From TH-plancto1 sp031431195 (GTDB lineage Bacteria > Planctomycetota > Planctomycetia > Planctomycetales > Planctomycetaceae): DNA of 64,000 nt. The notes beneath the pieces are model-generated. The model did no database searches. It saw only the letters and a program-made list of their open reading frames with translations, and was not told the DNA's origin. Positions 51,080-58,610 of the stretch are shown piece by piece. The stretch's first letter is position 1. The number at the start of each line of letters is the position of its first letter. The stretch covers positions 62,001-126,000 of the forward strand of contig JANPCU010000361.1 in assembly GCA_031431195.1 (NCBI GenBank), written 5' to 3'. A program made the position numbers and the translations under genes.

Positions 51080-54000
51080 TTACTTGGCGGTCGGTGCCAC
51101 CAACGGAATCAAGCTGCCGTCCTCAGTGATGACAAACGACTGAGTCCCCAGTTGAAGTGGCCCCGAGACCAAGCTGCCAGCGGCCAGTTGCTCGGAGAGC
51201 AGTTCTCCGGTGTCTGGTTTGACACGCAGCACTCGCCCACTCTCCAAAGCGAGAACGAGAACCCCATCGACCACGGCGGGTTGTCCCGCCAGCGAGGAGT
51301 CAGGCAGCTTGAGCTGCCATTGGGAGGTCAGCTCGGCGTCTGGATTAAGACAGTGCAACTCGGAGCGGCCCGTTTCGACCAGGACTCCGACCTCGGTGGA
51401 GTAAGCCGCTCCACTGGCCGGATTCTCCAGCGTGCGTCGTCCCACCGGCTCGAATTTACTGGCATCAAACAGAAACACATCGCCCGTGGAGCAGGCGACC
51501 GCGAACCGCCCCTGGTGCATGACCAACTGGCCCACAGCTGGGCTGGGCAGGGGTTGACGGGCAATCTCCGCCAGATGCGGTCGAGGATTCGACTCCAAAC
51601 GGACCTGCAAGAGTTCTCCGGCCTCGGTCAGTCCAATGAGAGTTTTGTCATCGGCGGCTAACACCTGTTTCCAGACGGGAGGTGCCTCACCACTGGGGAA
51701 CTGGAAGTCTTGGATGATCGTATCGGCCTGCCCAGTCCGGGCCACGTGCAACTTGCCCGCCACGGGGACCACGATCCGTTTGCCGAGTGGCACGGGATTG
51801 GCTTGCGGGTTGGCCGGAAGTGTCCCCTGACGCTCGATCTGCCCCAGGCGATTGATGACCCAGATGCGCGGCTCGGGATCGCCGCACACGACGGCGATTT
51901 GCGTCTCGGGCAAGGCACAGGCTCGCAGCGGAAGAGTGGTTTCTTTGTTAATGGGAAGCAGGATGGCGGCTTCGGTTTGGAACCCTGGCTGCACCAGATC
52001 TGCGGCACTGACGCGGAAAGTCGCCCCGCCTTCATTGACCACCAGCAGGGAGGGGGCATCTCCCTCATAGGCGGAAACCGCCAGGAGTTTCGCACCGGAG
52101 ATGACCTGCCATTCACTGTCCAAGGTTTCTCGCTCGGTTTGCGTCAAGGTCACGGCGTCGGTGAATGGACGACGACGGGCATTAAACAGCAAGGCCCCTT
52201 CCGACTGGTTGGGCTGAGACGAGATCCCATCGGCGACAAATTTGGGGTCGGCCTGAATCGTCCCGGAGATGAGTTGCAGGCGACGGAGTGCGCTGCTGGA
52301 CATCCAGACTTGTCCCTCGGGACCAGCTGTCAGGAAGATCGGACTCCCCTGGGCCCCCTGCACTTGAAACGTCGGCCCCTGAGTCAGTGCGGGTTCATCC
52401 GGGCTGTCTGAAACCGAGAATGCGTTCACCCGTTCCACCGTGGAGGGCACAAACAGATCCCGTCCATGAATGACCGCCGCATCATCCATCACCATCCCGG
52501 CGATCTTGCCAGTGGCCGCTTCCACCAGTCCCGGCTTGCTCCCGTCTCGCTTGACGAGATGCAGCGTCGCACTGGTTTCGGAGTGGTTCTCCACGAATGC
52601 GGCATACCCCCCCATGGAAATCAGCGGTGCGGTGACTGATTGGGACTTCTGTGCGAAATACGAGACAGCCACGCACTCCAGCGGTCGCATCGTCAGCGTG
52701 TAGACGACATCCTGGTCCCCAACAACCACGAGATGGCTGGCTCGGGGTTGATTGTCTCCCAAATCTTTATCGGTAATCATGACCGGACCCTGAACCGGCT
52801 GTGAAAACGTCAAGCGGCTGGTGATGCTGCCCGATTGCAAATCAATTTTCAGCAGTGACCCGCCGCTGGTGGTGACGTAAATCTGCCCCTCTTCGATGAG
52901 CGGTTTACCCGCAGCTCGCTCTCCCAATGCTTGCCGCCAAACCAGCGTTCCATCCTGGCGCTTCACCCGCACCAATTCATCGGTGCCGGAGTCAAAGTAG
53001 ATTAAGCTGGGGAGGCTGCGATCTTCGACCGGGAAGAAGGCGTGATCGCTCCCCACGATCCGTCGCCAGACCGGCAGCCCCGTGACGGTATCGATTCCAT
53101 ACAAGCAGTCTTTGCTCAAGACCCAGACGACCTGGTTCACCGAGACCTGATCGGTCCGCGAACGCGCATGAAACATCAGAGTCCGGGGAACCGGCAGTGT
53201 AATCGCTTCCTCGGTCGTACTGGCCAGGGTGTTCGGACTGTCCGACTGGACCAGCGAGCGTTCCACCTCCATCGCCTCGGTCAGCAGGGTCTTGATGCTG
53301 CGGTCGGCGGCGTATTCCGGGTACTGGGCGACGAGTTCGCGCCGATGGCGGAGAGCCTCCATCGGCTTCTTGTCGGTGATCGCCTTCTTGATATGGGCCG
53401 TACTCCCGTTGTTGATTTCGAACTTGAGAATCAGCGTCTCCGAATTGCGCAGCGTGGTCTCGATCTGTTTGATCAACTCCGTCGGCTGGGCATCCTTCGG
53501 GCTATAGGTCTTGAGTAGTGACTTCGCATCCCCAGACACGACCAGCAAGGGCCGACCGACTCGGGGCGTCTTTCCCGCGAGCAAGGCGGCTCCCAGAGAG
53601 GCACTTCCCGCGCGGGTCGCGAGTGCGGGTTTGTTCTCGTCGAAGCTCTCGTGATCGTTGTATTCACTCACGAATTCCCGAATGCCTTTGACCGCCTCGG
53701 CATAGTTGGCCGCCCCGGCCCCCAAGTACTGGTCGATCTTGGCCAGTCCGATCAGCAGTCCCGCTTCCGGGGCTTTTTCGTGCTTGGGGTAAGTCTTCAC
53801 GAAATCCTGAAGCGCCTCGATCCCCGAGTTGAACTTGCCGTCGGTCACGAGAGATTTGGCCTGCTCGTATTCCCGCTTTGCGACCCGGCGAAACGCGATG
53901 AAATAAAACGTGAATCCCAGCAGTACCGCAATCGCGCTGCCGCCCAGCAAGAACAGCACGAGTCGCGACTTCAGCGGCTCCTGCTCTCCCGGTCGCTTCG

Positions 54001-54718
54001 GTTTGGTTTTCAAGACCTGGGCCAATCCCCCGACCACTCCGGCCTTCGTCGGGACATCCTCTTCGTCGGGGTAATCAATCACCTCATCAGCGTCCGATTC
54101 GGCCTTGCGGGGAATCACCTTCGCCACGGGCTTCGCAGCCGGTTTTGCCGGAGCTTCTTCCGCCTCGTCATCGACGATTTCAAACATGTCGTCCGTCGCC
54201 ACTGCCGCTTTCTTCGAGCTGCCGGCTTTCTTGCTGTCGACGGCCAGCATCTCCAGGCTTTGCATCAACTGTTCATCGGAAGGAGCCGACCGGGGCTTCT
54301 CCACACCGACAAACGGCGTCGGCCTTTTCGGCTCGACGGGCGGTTGCTTCTTGGCTTCACGAGCGGTCAGGATCGCCTCATCGGAAGTCGGTTTGATGCC
54401 GATGGTATCTTTGGGCGTATCCTCCACGGTCGCGCCCCCGTGAAACCGCACGTCCACGGTTCCGAACCGGAGCATGTCTCCTGACTTCAGCGTGGCTCGC
54501 TGGACCGAGGTTCCATTCAAATCGAAGGGGCTGGTCCCCGCTGCCACCGCTTCCCAGTTGTCCTTGTTCCAGGAGATACGACAGTGCATGATCTCGACAC
54601 CCTCCTCGTCGATCCGCAGATCGCAAGAGGAGTGACTGCCGATGGTCATCGGTTGCCGTTTGTAGAGATCCCGTCGCTCCACATCGCCGGTCAGGTGGAT
54701 GATTTCCAGGAGGGCCAT
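51080..54718 (-). CDS. Membrane FHA-domain protein with periplasmic TPR and PQQ-like propeller
   Basis: 1212 residues. FHA domain at about 1-95 (MTIGSHSSCDLRIDEEGVEI, FDLNGTSV), which would bind phosphothreonine peptides in the cytoplasm. Acidic/Pro-rich linker to about 250. One membrane helix at about 253-275 (LVLFLLGGSAIAVLLGFTFY). Then TPR-like helices (REYEQAKSLVTDGKFNSGIE) and PQQ-like propeller blades outside (CLYGIDTVTGLPVWRRIVGS; QIYVTTSGGSLLKIDLQSGS). The design couples a cytoplasmic phospho-signal reader to a periplasmic scaffold. It lies between the TonB-position gene (52 bp) and the solute-binding-like gene (57 bp). Confidence 0.87.
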   Translation of the reverse strand: MALLEIIHLTGDVERRDLYKRQPMTIGSHSSCDLRIDEEGVEIMHCRISWNKDNWEAVAAGTSPFDLNGTSVQRATLKSGDMLRFGTVDVRFHGGATVEDTPKDTIGIKPTSDEAILTAREAKKQPPVEPKRPTPFVGVEKPRSAPSDEQLMQSLEMLAVDSKKAGSSKKAAVATDDMFEIVDDEAEEAPAKPAAKPVAKVIPRKAESDADEVIDYPDEEDVPTKAGVVGGLAQVLKTKPKRPGEQEPLKSRLVLFLLGGSAIAVLLGFTFYFIAFRRVAKREYEQAKSLVTDGKFNSGIEALQDFVKTYPKHEKAPEAGLLIGLAKIDQYLGAGAANYAEAVKGIREFVSEYNDHESFDENKPALATRAGSASLGAALLAGKTPRVGRPLLVVSGDAKSLLKTYSPKDAQPTELIKQIETTLRNSETLILKFEINNGSTAHIKKAITDKKPMEALRHRRELVAQYPEYAADRSIKTLLTEAMEVERSLVQSDSPNTLASTTEEAITLPVPRTLMFHARSRTDQVSVNQVVWVLSKDCLYGIDTVTGLPVWRRIVGSDHAFFPVEDRSLPSLIYFDSGTDELVRVKRQDGTLVWRQALGERAAGKPLIEEGQIYVTTSGGSLLKIDLQSGSITSRLTFSQPVQGPVMITDKDLGDNQPRASHLVVVGDQDVVYTLTMRPLECVAVSYFAQKSQSVTAPLISMGGYAAFVENHSETSATLHLVKRDGSKPGLVEAATGKIAGMVMDDAAVIHGRDLFVPSTVERVNAFSVSDSPDEPALTQGPTFQVQGAQGSPIFLTAGPEGQVWMSSSALRRLQLISGTIQADPKFVADGISSQPNQSEGALLFNARRRPFTDAVTLTQTERETLDSEWQVISGAKLLAVSAYEGDAPSLLVVNEGGATFRVSAADLVQPGFQTEAAILLPINKETTLPLRACALPETQIAVVCGDPEPRIWVINRLGQIERQGTLPANPQANPVPLGKRIVVPVAGKLHVARTGQADTIIQDFQFPSGEAPPVWKQVLAADDKTLIGLTEAGELLQVRLESNPRPHLAEIARQPLPSPAVGQLVMHQGRFAVACSTGDVFLFDASKFEPVGRRTLENPASGAAYSTEVGVLVETGRSELHCLNPDAELTSQWQLKLPDSSLAGQPAVVDGVLVLALESGRVLRVKPDTGELLSEQLAAGSLVSGPLQLGTQSFVITEDGSLIPLVAPTAK

Positions 54719-54770
54719 ACTGTGCGATCTTCCGTTGTGGGGGCGAGGTCCATGCTGCGAGGTCCGGTCG

Positions 54771-55730
54771 TCACTTCAGGTACATCTGCCGCGTCACCTG
54801 AAACTCGTACCCGGCCCCCTTCGTGTTCACCACGAAGTAGGTACGGCGAATTTCTCGCAGATTTCGCTTGGCATATGCCATCTCCAGCTGCACCAGCATC
54901 TGCTCCGTTTGCTGGGGGTAGAAGTGGAAGATCACGTTGCGACCGACTGTGATCCCGGCTTTCTGGAAGAGCTTCTCGTCGGCCTTCCGGCGGTCCCCGG
55001 CATCCCACTTCATGTACAACCGCTTCTCGTCTTTTCCAGAGGTGCCATAGCGCACTTTCGGTGTGCCAGCCAGTCCCGTGATGTACGCGATTCGCGCATC
55101 TGGCATGACCGCCCCGAGTTCAATCTGGAAGTAATCCAGCTGCTTCGCATACTCGGTCAGAGACGATCCGTCGGCAAAGCGAATGAACCAGCGCAGCTCA
55201 GCGGCCACTCCGCCGCCATTTCCGGGACCGAAGCCCAGCGGACGGCGGTTGCCGGTCCCCTTGGAGTTTCCGTTACGTTCACCGGTCCCAATCTGTGCCG
55301 TTTGAGCTTCACCCGATTCTGCCTGAGTCGCTGCAAAATCTCCCGAGAAGTTCTCCATTTGTGCGGCGGCAACATCAGCGAATTCACTGACGTTCGCGAC
55401 TTCGACGATCTCGTCCTGCTGCTTGACCTCGTCCGAGGTCTCTTCCGGGGACTCGATATTGAGTGTTTCGTTGGGGTCACCGTCCTCGACACCGCCCCCG
55501 GTCATCCTCACGATTTCCATCGGCACAAAGACCGGTGGCTTGGGCGGGATCGTCGTATAGAACAGGCTGAACGCCCACACCACCCCCGCCAGAATCGCCA
55601 CCCCGACCGCCATCAGCAGAGAGCTGACGGTGTCATAGCTGGAAAATTTCAGGAACGGCATCCGGACTATAGGGTCCGGCTTCGAGTTCCGAGGGGCAAC
55701 TGGAGCGGGAGACGGTTGAATCGCTGCCAT
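54771..55730 (-). CDS. Single-pass envelope protein in the TonB position of an ExbB/ExbD operon
   Basis: 319 residues. Short cytoplasmic N-terminus, one membrane helix (SSLLMAVGVAILAGVVWAFS), then a long Glu/Asp-rich and Gln/Gly-rich stretch (SPEETSDEVKQQDEIVEV; GTGERNGNSKGTGNRR) and a folded C-terminal domain (LRWFIRFADGSSLTEYAKQL; NVIFHFYPQQTEQMLVQLEM). The topology matches TonB/TolA-type energy transducers, but the end domain is not the canonical TonB fold by sequence. Expression is probably from its own promoter at 55828-55856. Function inferred from context. Confidence 0.78.
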   Translation of the reverse strand: MAAIQPSPAPVAPRNSKPDPIVRMPFLKFSSYDTVSSLLMAVGVAILAGVVWAFSLFYTTIPPKPPVFVPMEIVRMTGGGVEDGDPNETLNIESPEETSDEVKQQDEIVEVANVSEFADVAAAQMENFSGDFAATQAESGEAQTAQIGTGERNGNSKGTGNRRPLGFGPGNGGGVAAELRWFIRFADGSSLTEYAKQLDYFQIELGAVMPDARIAYITGLAGTPKVRYGTSGKDEKRLYMKWDAGDRRKADEKLFQKAGITVGRNVIFHFYPQQTEQMLVQLEMAYAKRNLREIRRTYFVVNTKGAGYEFQVTRQMYLK

Positions 55731-55827
55731 AGCTCACTCGGGAAGGAAGGGGGATCAGACATCTCGCGACTCTGGGGAGAAAGAGCCCAGCGGCATGCCT
55801 GAAGTTCATGGGGAAAAGCGTTTTGGC

Positions 55828-55856
55828 ATGCTAGGACTGACCCGAGTGAGTGTCAA
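55828..55856 (-). promoter_or_regulatory. Promoter P2 (TTGACA-17-TAGCAT) with adjacent palindrome
   Basis: On the minus strand TTGACA (55851-55856), 17 bp, TAGCAT (55828-55833). Immediately upstream is CGAGTGAACGGCTCG, an imperfect inverted repeat that overlaps the exbD stop. Sequence and spacing repeat promoter P1 at 58024-58052. It would drive the TonB-position gene with a leader of ~90 bp. Confidence 0.65.
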
Positions 55857-55864
55857 CGAGCCGT

Positions 55865-56665
55865 TCACTCGTCGGCCTTGCGGGAAATCCGGCGGACCTT
55901 CTGCATCCCCACATCCATCGCCACATCGGTCACTGAGACGACCATGCCGTGTGTCGCCTGGTACTGGGCTTGAATCAGAAGCTCCGTCTTGTCTTCAGTC
56001 GTCATCTTGGCCGTCAGCGTCTCGCGCAGCTCGTACAACCCCGCGATCGGCTGGCCCTCGATCTCCATCTGATCGTTGGCATCGATCTCCAGGATCACAC
56101 TGTTGCTCTCCAGATCTTCCATCGGACTGGCCGACGCAGCTCCGCCCTCGCCCTCCTGTTCGGGGGGCGAGGTCTCGAACACCTTCTGAGCGGCAAACGA
56201 CGCGGTCACCATGAAGAAAATCAGCAATAGGAACGTCACATCGACCATCGCGGTCATGTCGACGGTGTCATCCATGAACTTCTTTTTCTTGTGCGGCGTG
56301 TGATGCTCACCCTCGTCTTCGTGTTCTTCATCCTCGTCGTCGTGATCGATGGCCTCCTCAAACAGCGGCTTGTGCGAACCGGTCGCCCCTGTGGAATAGG
56401 CTGACGCGACGGGACGAGCAGGGGCCGCTAGGGCCGACTTGGCAGCTGCACTCGTGCGGGGCGACGACGCGGACTTGGTCACAGGAGCGGTTGCCGGTGA
56501 TTTGACGGGAGGGACCGCTGCGACATCGTAAGCGGCAGTCGCCTCGCTCGGGTCGGGGACGAGGGCCTCTTCCGTGCAGGCCGGACAGACGATCATCGAA
56601 CCAGCACGTCGGGTGCTGATGCTGAGCATCTGTTGGCAGTTCGGGCAACGGAATTGAATCGGCAC
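55865..56665 (-). CDS. ExbD/TolR-family protein with N-terminal zinc-ribbon
   Basis: 266 residues from GTG 56665, giving the typical start VPIQFRCPNCQQMLSIS. Two Cys pairs (CPNC, CPAC) form a probable zinc ribbon at about 6-30. After an Ala/Pro-rich linker comes the single ExbD helix (MTAMVDVTFLLLIFFMVTAS) with the conserved Asp that carries protons, then the periplasmic ExbD domain. The extra cytoplasmic ribbon is a planctomycete feature. A longer TTG-started frame begins inside a palindrome and is not preferred. Confidence 0.9.
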   Translation of the reverse strand: MPIQFRCPNCQQMLSISTRRAGSMIVCPACTEEALVPDPSEATAAYDVAAVPPVKSPATAPVTKSASSPRTSAAAKSALAAPARPVASAYSTGATGSHKPLFEEAIDHDDEDEEHEDEGEHHTPHKKKKFMDDTVDMTAMVDVTFLLLIFFMVTASFAAQKVFETSPPEQEGEGGAASASPMEDLESNSVILEIDANDQMEIEGQPIAGLYELRETLTAKMTTEDKTELLIQAQYQATHGMVVSVTDVAMDVGMQKVRRISRKADE

Positions 56666-56695
56666 GGAATGGTCCTGTGTACTGAGCGTTGCAAC

Positions 56696-56719
56696 GCCCA
56701 GGGGTTGCAACCCCTGGGC
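56696..56719. repeat. 24-bp perfect palindrome in the exbD-exbD spacer
   Basis: GCCCAGGGGTTG followed by its exact reverse complement. It lies upstream of the GTG of the zinc-ribbon exbD and downstream of the first exbD stop. It could act as an attenuator or RNA-processing site within the operon. Confidence 0.75.
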
Positions 56720-56750
56720 TTTTCCCGGCTGACGAATGACAACTTCCTCT

Positions 56751-57182
56751 TCATTGCGTTTCAGGTTTGCTCATGACTCCCACGAGATAGCGTTCGATTC
56801 CCTCGATCTGGCTGGCGGACCGGGCGACTTCTTCCACAAAGCCCGAGGCCACCATCTTGTCGGCCTTGATTAAGATGATGTTACGCCCCCCCTCCCTGGC
56901 CATCTCTTGCTGAACATACGCGGGGACATCCGTCAGCTGGGCGACACCCCCCTTTCCCTTGCCGTCTGAAAGATACAACTCGGGACCGGCATCGGTCTGG
57001 AAGATGGTGATGTTGATCCCCTTGGTCAGATCGGGGGCGATGCCGTTCTTGGCCTCGGGCATGATGATCGAGGCGGACATGGCGATCGTCGAGGTCACCA
57101 TGAAAAAGATCTGGAGCAGGAACGCCACATCGATGAGCGGCGTCAAGTCGAGCTCTTCATCAAATTCGGCGTGGACAGACAT
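56751..57182 (-). CDS. exbD: ExbD/TolR-family biopolymer transport protein
   Basis: 143 residues, usual ExbD length. Single helix with the proton-carrying Asp in the sequence LTPLIDVAFLLQIFFMVTST, then a periplasmic domain (LIKADKMVASGFVEEVARSA). With ExbB it would form a proton-motive-force-driven rotary channel that energises an envelope process. Eighty-five bp separate it from exbB and from the second exbD. Confidence 0.93.
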   Translation of the reverse strand: MSVHAEFDEELDLTPLIDVAFLLQIFFMVTSTIAMSASIIMPEAKNGIAPDLTKGINITIFQTDAGPELYLSDGKGKGGVAQLTDVPAYVQQEMAREGGRNIILIKADKMVASGFVEEVARSASQIEGIERYLVGVMSKPETQ

Positions 57183-57194
57183 GGGGAGTTCTCA

Positions 57195-57266
57195 GTGAGT
57201 CAGTCGTCAGTTTTCAGTTTTCAGTCAGAGCAGAGTCAGGACGCCACTCCCATCAGCCATCAGCCC
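57195..57266. repeat. Short tandem repeats between exbB and exbD
   Basis: CAGTTTT occurs twice in tandem (57210-57225 region) next to further CAGTCAG-like units, and CATCAGCCATCAGCC near 57250. They resemble the heptanucleotide repeats in acnA. Confidence 0.6.
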
Positions 57267-57267
57267 T

Positions 57268-57912
57268 CTACTTCGCCTTCAACGAGTTCTCATAGTCTCT
57301 CAGAAACTGGCTCAGGTCTTCCTTCACCTGGTCGGTCAGTCGTCCAATCTGCACCATGATGTATCCCCCGAGCAGGGTCATCGGGATGGCGATCACCAGC
57401 CCCCACATCGTGGCCATCAGCGCCAGACCGATCTTCGCCGCCAGGGCATTCGGGTCGCCGCCGCCCGACTTGGAGATCGCGCTGAACGAACCGATGATCC
57501 CCGTCACGGTCCCCAGCAGTCCCACCATCGGACTCGTCTTGGCCACGACCGCCATCCCCGCATGCTGATACGCCAACTCGGCGATAATCTCCCGCTCGAA
57601 CTTCTCGTTCAGCAGCACTTTGAGCTTGGGCAGCGACATGTCGCGATGCTTCATGCCGATCAGAATCAGCTGGGGCACAGCCTTGGCCCAATACGCGGGC
57701 GTGTCGCAGATGGCCGAGACGCCGTCGTAGTCCTGGGCTTGTAAACACTCGCGGACTTCACTCAGGAACTCGTCGGCAGCGGCCTGGTTCCGGAATTTCT
57801 TCTGACGAATCTTGCGAGTCACCAGTACCACCAGAAAAATCCCCAGGATTCCCAGCAGCCCCATGGAGAGGAAAATGAGCGGCTCGACGTAATGCAAGAC
57901 GTCATTCAGCAT
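57268..57912 (-). CDS. exbB: MotA/TolQ/ExbB proton-channel protein
   Basis: 214 residues with three membrane helices: LIFLSMGLLGILGIFLVVLV, then SPMVGLLGTVTGIIGSFSAI, then IGLALMATMWGLVIAIPMTL. The last two carry the conserved proton-path Thr and Gly/Ala patterns of the family. First gene of the seven-gene minus-strand run, with promoter P1 about 110 bp upstream. It would pair with the two ExbD proteins. Confidence 0.94.
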   Translation of the reverse strand: MLNDVLHYVEPLIFLSMGLLGILGIFLVVLVTRKIRQKKFRNQAAADEFLSEVRECLQAQDYDGVSAICDTPAYWAKAVPQLILIGMKHRDMSLPKLKVLLNEKFEREIIAELAYQHAGMAVVAKTSPMVGLLGTVTGIIGSFSAISKSGGGDPNALAAKIGLALMATMWGLVIAIPMTLLGGYIMVQIGRLTDQVKEDLSQFLRDYENSLKAK

Positions 57913-58023
57913 GGACCAACTCCTGCGAACAGTGGATCAGATCAAACAGGCCAAGAGACTCTGGCGACTCAGGGGAATGAGTTCGAGACGGTTGCCAAGA
58001 GTTTGGAGAATACTCGAGCCGCT

Positions 58024-58052
58024 ATGCTATTGCTGGCCTCCGCAAGTGTCAA
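58024..58052 (-). promoter_or_regulatory. Promoter P1 (TTGACA-17-TAGCAT) with adjacent palindrome
   Basis: On the minus strand TTGACA (58047-58052), 17 bp, TAGCAT (58024-58029). Directly upstream is GAGTGGGCCACTC, a perfect inverted repeat that may be an operator. Same boxes, spacing and flanking sequence as P2 at 55828-55856. Leader to exbB of about 105 bp. Confidence 0.7.
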
Positions 58053-58147
58053 CGAGTGGCCCACTCATCGGACAGGCTTTGCTCTGCAAACGTTCGAGGT
58101 CTGTGCGTGCGGAGAGGAATTCAGAGGCCCCTCTCTCCTCCTGGCGG

Positions 58148-58262
58148 GGTGGCCGGGGCAAGAGGCGAACTCCCCCTTCGCGACCTTGGTGTTCAATCTC
58201 CTCCCCCTCCAATTATCAAAACGGAACACCAAGGTCGCGAAGAGCGCGAAGGGGGAGAGTGA
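58148..58262. repeat. Solo palindromic element of the CTTCGCG/CGCGAAG class
   Basis: Left arm ACTCCCCCTTCGCGACCTTG with GTGTTC; right arm GAACACCAAGGTCGCGAAG, GCGCGAAGGGGGAG. Centre of ~30 bp. No gene inside. Same style as the elements next to the GxxExxY gene, different family. Confidence 0.75.
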
Positions 58263-58610
58263 CGAGGCCAGGAAATCGCCCCTGCCCTCACTCCCCAGTC
58301 ACTAGAGTTGCAACTCTGCTGCACTGTGGCACAGTGCTTTGGTTTCAGTCGTCGGTATTCATTCCGTTTTCCAATTCTTGACCGATGAAGAGTTGCCTCA
58401 CTTCACAAAATGCGACAACTCACGCCCACTCGTCCCGTGCGGCAAAAACTGCGGATCCAGACTGCGCGATTCCGGTTCATCGAGTTTTCACTGACGGCCT
58501 CACCTCGGGAGTGCCGATGATTCCCGATAGCCGCGATTGTGGTCAGGAGGAAGGCATGCGCCTCTGCTGACGGATCAGTCCCAGCATGGATGTGGAGGGG
58601 GACAGCCACG

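Larger units (their letters stand above)
57913..58610. other. Divergent intergenic region upstream of exbB and of the SLBB-like gene
   Basis: About 700 bp. It holds promoter P1 (58024-58052, minus) and a palindromic element (58148-58262). The rest, including the leader of the gene starting at 58611, shows nothing recognisable. Confidence 0.5.
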
